From assembly GCF_007556815.1 (NCBI RefSeq), contig NZ_CP041745.1, positions 124,001-188,000 on the forward strand: a stretch of 64,000 nt of DNA, read 5' to 3'. This DNA comes from Paraburkholderia megapolitana (lineage in GTDB: Bacteria > Pseudomonadota > Gammaproteobacteria > Burkholderiales > Burkholderiaceae). Below, piece after piece: positions 1-8,124 of the stretch; position 1 is the stretch's first letter; each line of letters begins with the position of its first letter. A model generated the notes under the pieces. The model saw only the letters and a list, made by a program, of their open reading frames with translations, was not told the origin of the DNA and did no database searches. The translations under genes and the position numbers were made by a program.

Positions 1-1
1 C

Positions 2-988
2 GCAAAGGGGCTCGTCAATGCGGTGCTGCGCGGCTTCCTGCGCGAGCGGGCCGCGCTGCTCGACGCCTTGCAGGCCGACGAGGTGGCGCGCTGGAATTAC
101 CCGTCGTGGTGGCTCGATGCAGTCCGGCGCGCGTGGCCCGATGCATGGCAGGATGTGCTCGCGGCCGGTAACGTACAGGGTCCTCTGACGCTGCGGGTCA
201 ATCCGCGCCACTCCACGGTCGATGCCTATCTACAGATGCTGAGCGAACAGGGCATCGCCGCGACCCATGTGGGCGCGTATGCGGTGCGACTCGCCGTGCC
301 GACCTCGGTCGAACGCATTCCCGGTTTCACCGACGGTGTGGTGTCCGTGCAGGATGCCGGCGCGCAACTCGCCGCACCGCTACTCGATGCGCGCGACGGC
401 ATGCGCATCCTCGACGCCTGCGCGGCGCCCGGCGGCAAGACCGGACATCTGCTCGAACTTGCCGATGTCGAAGTCGTCGCGCTCGAAAGCGACGCGTCGC
501 GGGCGCGCCGCATCGGCGAAAACCTGCAGCGTTTGCAGCTCGAAGCGGAAATCCGCATCGGCGACGCAGGCGACCCCACCGCGTGGCACGACGGCAAACC
601 GTACGACCGGATTCTCGCCGACGTGCCGTGCTCGGCGTCGGGCATCGTGCGCCGGCATCCGGACATCCGCTGGCTGCGACGGGCATCCGACATCCCCGCC
701 CTCGTCGCCGAACAGCGCCGTATCCTGCAGGCACTCTGGCCGCTGCTGAAAACAGGCGGAGAACTGCTCTACGTCACGTGTTCGATCTTCCCGGAAGAGG
801 GCGAACTGCAGGCACAGTGGTTTGGAAACCTCTACCCGGATGCGGTACGATTGGACGCGCCGGGGCAACTACTGCCCGCGGCTGCCCGCGTGCCCGCCGG
901 CGCATCGGCCGGTTCCATGGCTGGGCATTCCATCGGCCAGCACGCTGACCACGACGGATTCTTCTACGCGCGCTTTCAGAAACGGTGA
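2..988 (+). CDS. rsmB: 16S rRNA (cytosine-5) methyltransferase RsmB, 5'-truncated
   Basis: The frame is open from the left edge, so the N-terminal NusB-like RNA-binding domain is missing; about 328 residues remain. RsmB (Sun/Fmu) methylates C967 of 16S rRNA with S-adenosylmethionine. Visible signatures are the SAM-binding segment LDACAAPGGKTGHL, the PCSASG motif with the catalytic-cycle cysteine, and the VTCSIFPEE motif with the nucleophilic cysteine of RNA m5C methyltransferases. The first in-window codons (KGLVNAVLRGFLR) are typical interior RsmB sequence, which supports truncation rather than a start at the internal GTG. Its stop overlaps the next gene's GTG start, suggesting translational coupling. 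Confidence 0.93.
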   Translation, partial: AKGLVNAVLRGFLRERAALLDALQADEVARWNYPSWWLDAVRRAWPDAWQDVLAAGNVQGPLTLRVNPRHSTVDAYLQMLSEQGIAATHVGAYAVRLAVPTSVERIPGFTDGVVSVQDAGAQLAAPLLDARDGMRILDACAAPGGKTGHLLELADVEVVALESDASRARRIGENLQRLQLEAEIRIGDAGDPTAWHDGKPYDRILADVPCSASGIVRRHPDIRWLRRASDIPALVAEQRRILQALWPLLKTGGELLYVTCSIFPEEGELQAQWFGNLYPDAVRLDAPGQLLPAAARVPAGASAGSMAGHSIGQHADHDGFFYARFQKR

Positions 989-1575
989 TCATCAAACGCT
1001 TCTTCCCGCTTCGGTTCGCGGCCGTGCTCTGGTTCGCGCTGGCCGTTTGCCTGACCGCAGCCGGCCAGGCGCGCGCCGATTCGATCGCCGTGCAACGCGC
1101 ATCGCTGCAGTCCGACGGCAACGGCTGGGCGCTCGATGCCCGCTTCGACTTCGAGCTGAACAGCAGCCTTGAAGACGCGGTCAATCGCGGCATCCCGCTG
1201 TACTTCACCACCGATTTCGAATTGAGCCGCCCACGCTGGTACTGGTTCGACGAGCAGCCCGTGAGCGTGTCGCAGAGCATCCGGCTGTCGTTCCAGCCGC
1301 TTACGCGCGAATACCGGGTGTCGAGCGGCGGCTTGCAGCAGGGCTTCCCGACGCTCAGCGACGCGCTCGCCGTGATCAAGCACATCACGTCGTGGCACGT
1401 GATCGAACGTAATGACGTGCATCCCGGAGAAACCTATACCGCATCGGTGCGCATGCAGCTCGACGTCGCACTGATGCCCAAGCCGTTCCAGATCGACGCG
1501 GTCAACAACCGCGACTGGAATCTCGTTTCCGACTGGAAACGCTTTACCTTCACGGTGACCGAACGTGCTAAATAG
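985..1575 (+). CDS. DUF4390 domain exported protein
   Basis: This is a 196-residue protein with an N-terminal signal peptide: Lys/Arg near residue 4-10, a hydrophobic core at about 11-27, and an ARA cleavage site near residue 31. The remainder is mostly beta-strand-like sequence of the DUF4390 type, a family found between rsmB and ntrYX in betaproteobacteria. Its function is unknown. The GTG start at 985 overlaps the rsmB stop by 4 bases, and the 3' end overlaps ntrY by 11 bases, so the four genes look like one transcript. A periplasmic input or accessory role for the NtrY sensor is conceivable from context but is inference only. Confidence 0.82.
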   Translation: MIIKRFFPLRFAAVLWFALAVCLTAAGQARADSIAVQRASLQSDGNGWALDARFDFELNSSLEDAVNRGIPLYFTTDFELSRPRWYWFDEQPVSVSQSIRLSFQPLTREYRVSSGGLQQGFPTLSDALAVIKHITSWHVIERNDVHPGETYTASVRMQLDVALMPKPFQIDAVNNRDWNLVSDWKRFTFTVTERAK

Positions 1576-3979
1576 CGTACGCCGCGTCACCAGTGTGAGC
1601 AGCATCGTCGCGCGCGTGCTGGTCTCGACGGTCGGTGTGACGGCTGTGCTGCTGCTCGTGCTGCTGGCCGCCGCGAGCGCGAACACCGAATTCTTCGATC
1701 GCTACTACGGCTGGCTCTACGCGGCCAACATCGCGGTCGCGCTGATCTTCATGCTGATCGTGACGGTGCTGGTCGGCATCATCATCATGCGGTTGCGCAG
1801 AGGGAAGTTCGGCACGCGGTTGCTCGCGAAGCTCGCGTTCTTCTTTGCGCTCGTCGGTGTGGTGCCGGGCGGCATCATCTATGTCGTGTCGTACCAGTTC
1901 GTGTCGCGCAGTATCGAGTCGTGGTTCGACGTCAACGTCGAGACCGCGCTGACGTCGGGGCTGAACCTCGGGCGCGGCATGCTCGACGCATCGCTGTCCG
2001 ATCTGCAGACGAAGGCCCGGCTGATGGCCGACCAGATCGCGAGCGCCGATGCTCCAGGCACGACGCTCACGTTGCTACGGTTGCGCGATCAGTTCAGCGT
2101 GCAGGACGCGACGATCGTCGCGCCTGCGCCGCCCAGTATGTCGGGCGCGACTCCAGGCATGCGCGTTGTCGCGCAGGCGTCGAGCAATTACTCGACGCTG
2201 GTGCCGAGCGACGTGCCGACACAGATGATGATCGATCAGGCACGCGGCCGCGGCTACGCGGCCATCGAAGGCGAAGTGGACGGCGACCCCGCCGCGCACG
2301 GTCCGAAAGGCGCGCTGCGGCTGCGCGTCGTGACGCTCATTCCGGATTCGAACGCCTCGTTGCTGCAGCCCGCAGAGCGTTTCCTGCAGCTGACACAGCC
2401 GGTCTCGCCGACGCTTGCGCGCAATGCCGATGCGGTACAGCGCGCGTATCGCGAGTACCAGGAGAAGTCGCTTGGCCGTACGGGTCTGCGCAAGATGTAC
2501 ATCGGCACGCTCACGCTTGCGCTGTTTCTCGCGACCTTCATCGCGATGATGATCGCGCTCGCGCTCGGCAATCAGCTCGCGCGGCCGCTGTTCCTGCTCG
2601 CGCAGGGGACGAAGGAAGTGACCGAGGGCGACTACACGCCCAAGCGCGAAATCAAGTCGCGCGATGAACTCGGCTTCCTGACCCAGTCGTTCAACGCGAT
2701 GACCCGACAGCTTTCCGAAGCGCGCGCCGCCGTTGAGAACAACCGTATCGCACTCGAACATTCGAAGGCCTACCTGGAAAGTATTCTCGCGAATCTCACG
2801 GCCGGTGTGTTCGTGTTCGACCGGCAGTTCCGTTTGACCACCGCGAACCGCGGCGCCGAGCGGATTTTCCGCCAGCAGTTCCAGGCGGTGCTCGGCTCGG
2901 CGCTCGATCGCATCGGCGTGCTGGCCGAGTTCGGCGCGATGGTGCGCAAGGCGTTCGCCGACCGCGAAGCGGCGAGCCGCGACGGCGACGATCGCGGCCA
3001 CTGGCAGCAGCAATTTTCGGTGGAAGTGCCCGGCGAAACCGATCCGTTGACGCTGCTCGTGCGCGGCGCCCGGCTCTTCGCGGCCGCCGAAGGCGATGTG
3101 GCCGACGTGCAAACGGCGGGCTATGTGGTCGTCTTTGACGATATCTCCGACGTGATCTCGGCACAGCGTTCGATTGCATGGGGCGAAGTGGCACGACGTC
3201 TGGCGCATGAAATCAAGAATCCGCTCACGCCGATCCAGTTGTCGGCGGAACGGCTGCAGATGAAACTCGCGGACAAGCTCGGTCCGTCTGATGCCGATGT
3301 GCTGAAGCGCGGCGCGACCACGATCGTCAACCAGGTCGCGGCGATGAAGCAGATGGTCGACAATTTCCGCGACTACGCGCGCACGCCGCCCGCGGTACTG
3401 GCGAACTTGCAGCTCAACGAGCTGGTCAGCGAAGTGATGACGCTGTACGGGATCGAGGAAGGCAAGAGCGCGATTGCGGTGGAGCTGGCGGAATTGCCGG
3501 TCATTCGCGGCGACGCGACGCAATTGCGGCAGGTGATCCACAATCTGCTGCAGAACGCGCAGGACGCAGTGGCCGAGATTGCGGAGCCTCGCGTGTTGCT
3601 CGAGACGAGGACAGTAGAATACGGAGACCCCGACGCGGAAGGAAAGGTACGCATCGCGGTTCGGCTGACTGTGACGGACAACGGCCCGGGGTTCCCCGCG
3701 CGCATCCTGACGCGTGCATTCGAACCTTACGTGACGACCAAGGCCAAAGGGACAGGGCTTGGTCTTGCGATGGTCAAGAAGATTGTCGACGAACACGGCG
3801 CACGTATCGATATTCGCAACCGGCTCAAGGCGGGCGATGTGGTCGAGGGCGCGCAGATCTCGATCCTCTTTCTGCAACTCGCAGACGATACGGCAGCGCC
3901 CGACGCAGGACCGCAGACGACGCACGGCGCAGCGTTGCAGGGAACGACAAAAGCAACAGTGCAGACAAGGGCAGCGTAA
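1565..3979 (+). CDS. ntrY: NtrY-like membrane sensor histidine kinase
   Basis: This 804-residue kinase has three N-terminal membrane segments (about 15-40, 50-75, 90-115), an extracytoplasmic region to about 310, a fourth membrane helix (about 312-336) and a HAMP linker. A PAS-like region (about 400-525), the HisKA H-box RLAHEIKNPLTP with phosphoacceptor His548, and the ATPase boxes HNLLQNAQDA, DNGPGF and GTGLGLAM follow. This is the NtrY architecture, a family linked to nitrogen or redox control of the partner NtrX. The GTG start overlaps the DUF4390 gene, and the response regulator begins directly after its stop. The actual stimulus cannot be read from the sequence. Confidence 0.9.
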   Translation: MLNSVRRVTSVSSIVARVLVSTVGVTAVLLLVLLAAASANTEFFDRYYGWLYAANIAVALIFMLIVTVLVGIIIMRLRRGKFGTRLLAKLAFFFALVGVVPGGIIYVVSYQFVSRSIESWFDVNVETALTSGLNLGRGMLDASLSDLQTKARLMADQIASADAPGTTLTLLRLRDQFSVQDATIVAPAPPSMSGATPGMRVVAQASSNYSTLVPSDVPTQMMIDQARGRGYAAIEGEVDGDPAAHGPKGALRLRVVTLIPDSNASLLQPAERFLQLTQPVSPTLARNADAVQRAYREYQEKSLGRTGLRKMYIGTLTLALFLATFIAMMIALALGNQLARPLFLLAQGTKEVTEGDYTPKREIKSRDELGFLTQSFNAMTRQLSEARAAVENNRIALEHSKAYLESILANLTAGVFVFDRQFRLTTANRGAERIFRQQFQAVLGSALDRIGVLAEFGAMVRKAFADREAASRDGDDRGHWQQQFSVEVPGETDPLTLLVRGARLFAAAEGDVADVQTAGYVVVFDDISDVISAQRSIAWGEVARRLAHEIKNPLTPIQLSAERLQMKLADKLGPSDADVLKRGATTIVNQVAAMKQMVDNFRDYARTPPAVLANLQLNELVSEVMTLYGIEEGKSAIAVELAELPVIRGDATQLRQVIHNLLQNAQDAVAEIAEPRVLLETRTVEYGDPDAEGKVRIAVRLTVTDNGPGFPARILTRAFEPYVTTKAKGTGLGLAMVKKIVDEHGARIDIRNRLKAGDVVEGAQISILFLQLADDTAAPDAGPQTTHGAALQGTTKATVQTRAA

Positions 3980-4672
3980 ATGGCAACCATCCTGGTGGTA
4001 GACGACGAAATGGGCATCCGGGAATTGCTCTCGGAGATCCTGAGCGATGAAGGGCATGTCGTGGAAGTGGCGGAGAACGCGCAGGAAGCGCGCGAACTGC
4101 GGCAACGTCAGGCACCCGATCTGGTGCTGCTCGATATCTGGATGCCCGATACCGATGGCGTGACGTTGCTGAAAGAGTGGGCTGCGCAAGGGCAACTCAC
4201 GATGCCGGTCATCATGATGTCCGGTCACGCCACGATCGACACCGCAGTCGAAGCGACGAAGATCGGCGCACTCAATTTTCTCGAGAAGCCGATTGCGTTG
4301 CAGAAGCTGCTGAAGGCCGTCGAACAGGGTCTCGCACGCGGCGGCAATGCGGTGCCGGCAGCCGGCGGTGCAGCAGCGAAGCCCGCGGCGCCGGCCGGTG
4401 GGGCGACGGTGGCCTCGGCGGCGGCGCTGCCTGTGCTCGCGAGCGACGGCATCGGCGGTAGCACCGTGCCGAACCAGACCGCGGCGATCTCGTTCGATAT
4501 TCCACTGCGCGATGCACGCGATGCGTTCGAACGCGCGTACTTCGAGTATCACCTCGCGCGCGAAAACGGCAGCATGACGCGCGTCGCGGAAAAGACCGGG
4601 CTCGAGCGGACTCACCTGTACCGGAAGCTGAAGCAACTCGGCGTCGATCTCGGCAAGAACAAGGGCGAGTAG
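3980..4672 (+). CDS. NtrX-like response regulator lacking the AAA+ domain
   Basis: This 230-residue regulator has a receiver domain (about 1-120) with acidic residues Asp8-Asp9, phosphoacceptor Asp52 and Lys103. An Ala/Gly/Pro-rich linker (about 121-165) follows, then a C-terminal Fis-type helix-turn-helix (about 175-225, with VAEKTGLERTHLYRKLKQL). Canonical NtrX is about 450 residues and carries a sigma54-interacting AAA+ domain between these parts; here it is absent. This protein therefore cannot drive sigma54 open-complex formation the usual way and more likely binds DNA as a conventional activator or repressor. Its start abuts the kinase stop with no spacer, so it is the cognate partner. 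Confidence 0.88.
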   Translation: MATILVVDDEMGIRELLSEILSDEGHVVEVAENAQEARELRQRQAPDLVLLDIWMPDTDGVTLLKEWAAQGQLTMPVIMMSGHATIDTAVEATKIGALNFLEKPIALQKLLKAVEQGLARGGNAVPAAGGAAAKPAAPAGGATVASAAALPVLASDGIGGSTVPNQTAAISFDIPLRDARDAFERAYFEYHLARENGSMTRVAEKTGLERTHLYRKLKQLGVDLGKNKGE

Positions 4673-4700
4673 GGTCTGGCGGGATAAATCATCAAGGGGC

Positions 4701-4729
4701 TTGAGCTGCGTCGAGTGCTTTGCTATACT
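4701..4729 (+). promoter_or_regulatory. sigma70-type promoter of tRNA-Phe
   Basis: A -35 box TTGAGC (4701-4706) and a -10 box TATACT (4724-4729) are separated by 17 bases. They predict a start about 8 bases ahead of the tRNA 5' end. Sequence match and position both fit. Confidence 0.75.
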
Positions 4730-4743
4730 CTCGCTTCTTCGTT

Positions 4744-4819
4744 GGCCCGGTAGCTCAGTTGGTAGAGCAGCGGATTGAAAATCCGCGTGTCGGTGGTTCG
4801 ATTCCGCCCCAGGCCACCA
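4744..4819 (+). tRNA. tRNA-Phe (GAA)
   Basis: This is a 76-base cloverleaf with T8/A9, a D-arm (GCTC..GAGC), a GCGGA/TCCGC anticodon stem closing the loop TTGAAAA with anticodon GAA at 4777-4779, a TTCGATT T-loop and an encoded CCA at 4817-4819. The acceptor stem GGCCCGG/CCAGGCC pairs except for a C-A mismatch at position 5-68 (bases 4748 and 4811). The gene has its own promoter and is followed by a hairpin terminator, so it is a single-gene unit. Confidence 0.97.
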
Positions 4820-4825
4820 GAATTC

Positions 4826-4859
4826 AGCCCCAGGAAATCGCAAGATTCCTGGGGCTTTT
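4826..4859 (+). terminator. Intrinsic terminator of tRNA-Phe
   Basis: The stem AGCCCCAGGAAATC (4826-4839) pairs with GATTCCTGGGGCT (4844-4856), with one bulged A and a GCAA loop, followed by TTTT. It begins 7 bases after the CCA end. Confidence 0.85.
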
Positions 4860-5218
4860 CATATGCTGGTCCGAAATGCAGCGAGGCTGCTGCCAGCCAC
4901 AGCGGTGGCCCGCAAGCACCACTTCGGCCCCGATGATAAAATCGCACGTTTTCAAGGACTTGCCGGCCTTGCCTGAATCGTGCCGCAAGTCCTTTTCGTT
5001 TCTGGGCGCCGAGAGCGTACATCGTGTCGATATCGCGCGGACGTCTCCGCCCAACGATCAGCGGTATATCAGCGGTATAAGTGCCCAGCGACTCTGCGTG
5101 CGGAAGGCGCGGCCTATACTGCTTGAGCCGGCGCGGTGCCGGCGCGCGACGCTGCGTTGCCGACGGTGTACGGCACGGCAATGCAGCGGCGCGGCACTCA
5201 TCTTCACGGAGTTTCACG
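4860..5218 (+). other. tRNA-Phe to queC intergenic region
   Basis: This is a 359-base stretch with no convincing protein gene. It holds a hairpin, AAGGACTTGC (4954-4963) with GCAAGTCCTT (4985-4994), followed by a T-rich run TTCGTTT. It also holds a perfect 11-bp tandem repeat ATCAGCGGTAT (5057-5067 and 5068-5078) and a TATACT element at 5115-5120 that could be the queC -10 box with a poor -35. I recognise no preQ1 riboswitch, although a queC leader would be a natural place for one. Confidence 0.5.
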
Positions 5219-5950
5219 GTGACCCGCAAAGACGCTAAAAGCAGCGCGCTTGTGCTGTTTTCAGGCGGCCAGGATTCGGCCACATGCCTTGCCTGGGCGC
5301 TCGAACGATATGAAACGGTCGAGACGCTGGGCTTCGATTACGGTCAGCGGCACCGGGTCGAACTCGAATGCCGCGAAGGTTTCCGGCAGGCCATCGTGCA
5401 GCGCTTTCCCGCATGGGCCGCGCGACTCGGCGACGATCACACGATCGATCTGTCGGTGCTCGGCGCGATCAGCGATACCGCGATGACGCGCGAAATCCAG
5501 ATCGAGACCGCCGCCAACGGTTTGCCGAACACGTTCGTGCCGGGCCGCAATCTGATGTTCATGACGATCGCTGCGGCGATTGCGTATCGGCGGGGTTTGC
5601 AGGTGTTGGTCGGTGGTATGTGCGAGACCGATTTCTCGGGCTATCCCGACTGCCGCGACGACACGATGAAGGCGCTGCAGGTGACGCTCAATCTCGGCAT
5701 GGCTACACGCCTGCTGCTCGAAACGCCGTTGATGTGGCTCGACAAGGCCGACACGTGGCGTCTTGCGCACACACTCGGTGGCGACGAACTGGTCGAGCTG
5801 GTGCGGGTCGAGACGCATACCTGCTACGTCGGCGAGCGGGCGGAGTTGCATGCATGGGGATTCGGTTGCGGCGAGTGTCCGGCGTGCCGGCTGCGCAAGC
5901 GTGGTTACGAGGCGTATCTCGTCGGCGAGAAGGTGACGGCGCCCGCATGA
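5219..5950 (+). CDS. queC: 7-cyano-7-deazaguanine (preQ0) synthase QueC
   Basis: QueC converts 7-carboxy-7-deazaguanine to preQ0 with ATP and ammonia. This 243-residue protein has the PP-loop SGGQDS at residues 15-20 and the C-terminal zinc-site cysteines (HTCYVG and CGECPAC). GTG at 5219 is chosen because GGAG at 5208-5211 sits 7 bases upstream and the PP-loop then falls where the family expects it; the frame is open further upstream without support. It precedes queE and queD on the same strand, giving three of the de novo preQ0 steps. folE and queF are not in the window. Confidence 0.95.
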   Translation: MTRKDAKSSALVLFSGGQDSATCLAWALERYETVETLGFDYGQRHRVELECREGFRQAIVQRFPAWAARLGDDHTIDLSVLGAISDTAMTREIQIETAANGLPNTFVPGRNLMFMTIAAAIAYRRGLQVLVGGMCETDFSGYPDCRDDTMKALQVTLNLGMATRLLLETPLMWLDKADTWRLAHTLGGDELVELVRVETHTCYVGERAELHAWGFGCGECPACRLRKRGYEAYLVGEKVTAPA

Positions 5951-6076
5951 AATGCGGTAGGAGCGCGATAACGCGCGCGGTTGGGATATTGAAGTTCAGT
6001 GCGCACTCGCGCAACACCGGCATGGCAGATGCCAGCCAATCAGGTGAGTAATCTGGAGTCTTAGGCGAAAAGCAGC

Positions 6077-6709
6077 ATGACGTACGCAGTCAAGGAAATC
6101 TTCTACACGTTGCAGGGCGAGGGCGCGAACGCCGGGCGCCCGGCTGTGTTCTGCCGGTTCGCCGGCTGCAATCTGTGGTCGGGCCGCGAGGAAGATCGCG
6201 CGGATGCTGTGTGCCGCTTCTGCGATACGGATTTCGTCGGCACCGACGGCGAGAACGGCGGCAAGTATCGCAGCGCCGAAGAGCTTGTCGCGATGATCGC
6301 CGCGCAGTGGCCGCAGGGCGAAGACAACCGCTTCGTCGTGTGCACGGGCGGCGAACCGATGCTGCAGATGGACCCGCCCTTCGTCGACGCACTGCATGCA
6401 GCGGGCTTCGAGATCGCGATCGAGACCAACGGCTCGCTGCCGGTGCTCGAGACGATCGACTGGATCTGCGTGAGCCCGAAAGCCGATGCGCCGCTCGTCG
6501 TGACGAAGGGCAACGAGCTGAAGGTCGTCGTGCCGCAGGACAACCAGCGCCTCGCCGACTACGCGAAGCTCGAGTTCGATTATTTCCTCGTCCAGCCCAT
6601 GGACGGTCCGTCGCGCGACATCAATACGAAGCTCGCGATCGACTGGTGCAAACGCCATCCGCAGTGGCGCCTGTCGATGCAGACTCACAAGTACCTGAAT
6701 ATTCCCTGA
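6077..6709 (+). CDS. queE: 7-carboxy-7-deazaguanine synthase QueE
   Basis: QueE is a radical-SAM enzyme converting 6-carboxytetrahydropterin to 7-carboxy-7-deazaguanine. In this 210-residue protein the cluster cysteines are Cys31, Cys46 and Cys49 (CX14CX2C). That departs from the classic CX3CX2C and matches the variant described for Burkholderia multivorans QueE. The substrate-binding N-terminus (FYTLQGEG) and the SAM-binding GGEP motif are present. It lies 126 bases after queC and just before queD, consistent with a pathway operon. Confidence 0.95.
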   Translation: MTYAVKEIFYTLQGEGANAGRPAVFCRFAGCNLWSGREEDRADAVCRFCDTDFVGTDGENGGKYRSAEELVAMIAAQWPQGEDNRFVVCTGGEPMLQMDPPFVDALHAAGFEIAIETNGSLPVLETIDWICVSPKADAPLVVTKGNELKVVVPQDNQRLADYAKLEFDYFLVQPMDGPSRDINTKLAIDWCKRHPQWRLSMQTHKYLNIP

Positions 6710-6715
6710 TTTGCC

Positions 6716-7162
6716 GTGCTGACCATTACCCGAAAACTCGAATTCGATGCGGGCCACCGCATCCCCGATCACCGCAGCCAGTGCCGTAACCTGCACGGGC
6801 ATCGCTACGTGCTCGAAATCACGCTGCAAGGCGACCTCGTCGAAACCGAAGGCGCGCCCGATCGCGGCATGGTGATGGATTTCGCCGATGTGAAGTCGCT
6901 GGCTATCGAACATCTCGTCGACAAGTGGGATCACGCGTTTCTCGTCTTCGAAGGCGATACGCGCGTGCGCGGCTTTCTCGAATCGATGCCCGATCACAAG
7001 ACGGTCGTACTCGATCGCATCCCGACCGTCGAAAACCTCGCAGCCGTCGCGTTCGATATTCTGGCCAACGTCTACGACGCGCACTACGGCGTGAATCTGC
7101 GGCTGCACCACGTGCGCCTGTACGAAACCCCCAACTGCTGGGCCGACGTGGTCCGCGACTAA
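6716..7162 (+). CDS. queD: 6-carboxytetrahydropterin synthase QueD
   Basis: QueD turns 7,8-dihydroneopterin triphosphate into 6-carboxytetrahydropterin, the QueE substrate. This 148-residue protein carries zinc ligands His14, His27 and His29 (FDAGHRI and LHGHRY), catalytic Cys23, the KWDHAFL motif and a C-terminal Glu in YETPNC. The start is GTG at 6716, 6 bases after the queE stop, so it is probably coupled to queE. E. coli folate-type 6-pyruvoyl-tetrahydropterin synthases are homologous, but the que gene context decides the call. Confidence 0.94.
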   Translation: MLTITRKLEFDAGHRIPDHRSQCRNLHGHRYVLEITLQGDLVETEGAPDRGMVMDFADVKSLAIEHLVDKWDHAFLVFEGDTRVRGFLESMPDHKTVVLDRIPTVENLAAVAFDILANVYDAHYGVNLRLHHVRLYETPNCWADVVRD

Positions 7163-7210
7163 CGCGTTATTGTCACGGTATGATCGCTCGACAACCACAC
7201 GGAGCGAGAC

Positions 7211-7345
7211 ATGCCGGTTACCACGCTACACGGCGCACGCCATCTGCCCAGGGCCGTTCCTGGCCCGGCTGAACGTCCATCCTTTCTGCTCACGCATCGT
7301 TCCAGCGAAGGCGCTGCCTCGCGCCGGCGAGGAGCGCCGCGATGA
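7211..7345 (+). CDS. Candidate small ORF upstream of the aldolase
   Basis: This is a 44-codon ATG frame with GGAG at 7201-7204, six bases ahead of the ATG. Its TGA overlaps the aldolase ATG (ATGA at 7342-7345). That arrangement is typical of translational coupling and is the reason for listing it. The predicted peptide is Arg/Pro/Ala-rich with no recognisable motif or membrane segment. It may be a leader peptide, a coupling device or a chance frame; codon use does not discriminate in such a short GC-rich stretch. Confidence 0.3.
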   Translation: MPVTTLHGARHLPRAVPGPAERPSFLLTHRSSEGAASRRRGAPR

Positions 7346-8124
7346 GCACGTTCACGAATCCCCTGAAGCAACGTCTGCACGAATCTGAGCCGCTGATCGG
7401 GCTGTGGCTGTCACTTGGCAGCGATGCAGCCGCAGAAGCGCTCGCGCACGCCGGCTTCGACTGGCTGCTGATCGACATGGAGCACTCGCCCAACGACAGC
7501 AACGATGTCACCGCGCAGTTGCGCGCCATCGCGGCTGCGCATCTGCCGAGCGAACCGGTGGTGCGTGTACCCGCGAAGGAAGGCTGGCTCGTCAAACGCG
7601 CGCTCGATGCCGGCGCGCGCACGCTGATGTTTCCGAACATCGAAACCGCGGATGACGCTGCGCATGCGGTGCGTCTGACGCGCTATCCCGACACCAATAC
7701 ACCCGACGGCCTGCGCGGTGTAGCCGGCGCAGTACGGGCCGCTGCGTACGGTATGCGGCGCGACTACATCCAGAACGCCAACGCGCAGATCGCGACGATC
7801 GTGCAGATCGAGTCGGCACGCGCAGTGCAGGAAGTCGAACGGATTGCGGCGACGTCCGGTGTCGATTGCCTGTTTATCGGACCGGCCGATCTCGCGGCAA
7901 GCCTCGGTCATCTCGGCGATCCGAAGCACCCCGAGGTGCAGCAAGCAATTGCGCACATCTCGGATGCAGCGCGGCGCGCCGGCGTCGCGACTGGCATCTT
8001 CGCGCTCGACGTCGCAGGTGCGCGGCAGTATCGCGAGGACGGGTTTCGCTTTATCGCGCTTGCCGCCGACGTCATGTGGCTGCTTCGCGCAACGCGCCAG
8101 GCGCTGCAGGAGGCGCGGTCATGA
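7342..8124 (+). CDS. hpaI: HpaI/HpcH-family class II aldolase
   Basis: This 260-residue member of the HpcH/HpaI family performs metal-dependent retro-aldol cleavage of 4-hydroxy-2-oxo acids to pyruvate and an aldehyde. Visible are the DWLLIDMEHSPND segment near residues 34-46, the VQIESARA segment with a metal-ligand Glu, and FIGPADLA with the metal-ligand Asp. GGAG lies 7 bases before the ATG. The other homoprotocatechuate-pathway genes are absent, so the natural substrate is uncertain; 2-keto-3-deoxy-rhamnonate or garL-like aldolases are alternatives. Its stop overlaps the next gene by four bases. Confidence 0.85.
   Translation: MSTFTNPLKQRLHESEPLIGLWLSLGSDAAAEALAHAGFDWLLIDMEHSPNDSNDVTAQLRAIAAAHLPSEPVVRVPAKEGWLVKRALDAGARTLMFPNIETADDAAHAVRLTRYPDTNTPDGLRGVAGAVRAAAYGMRRDYIQNANAQIATIVQIESARAVQEVERIAATSGVDCLFIGPADLAASLGHLGDPKHPEVQQAIAHISDAARRAGVATGIFALDVAGARQYREDGFRFIALAADVMWLLRATRQALQEARS

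Noticed and set aside
2075..4843. 922-codon minus-strand open frame over ntrYX and tRNA-Phe
   Set aside because: It lies antisense to clear kinase and regulator genes; its product is Arg/His-rich noise caused by GC3 bias.
4860..5218. preQ1 riboswitch before queC
   Set aside because: I found no recognisable class I, II or III preQ1 fold; only a terminator-like hairpin and a tandem repeat.
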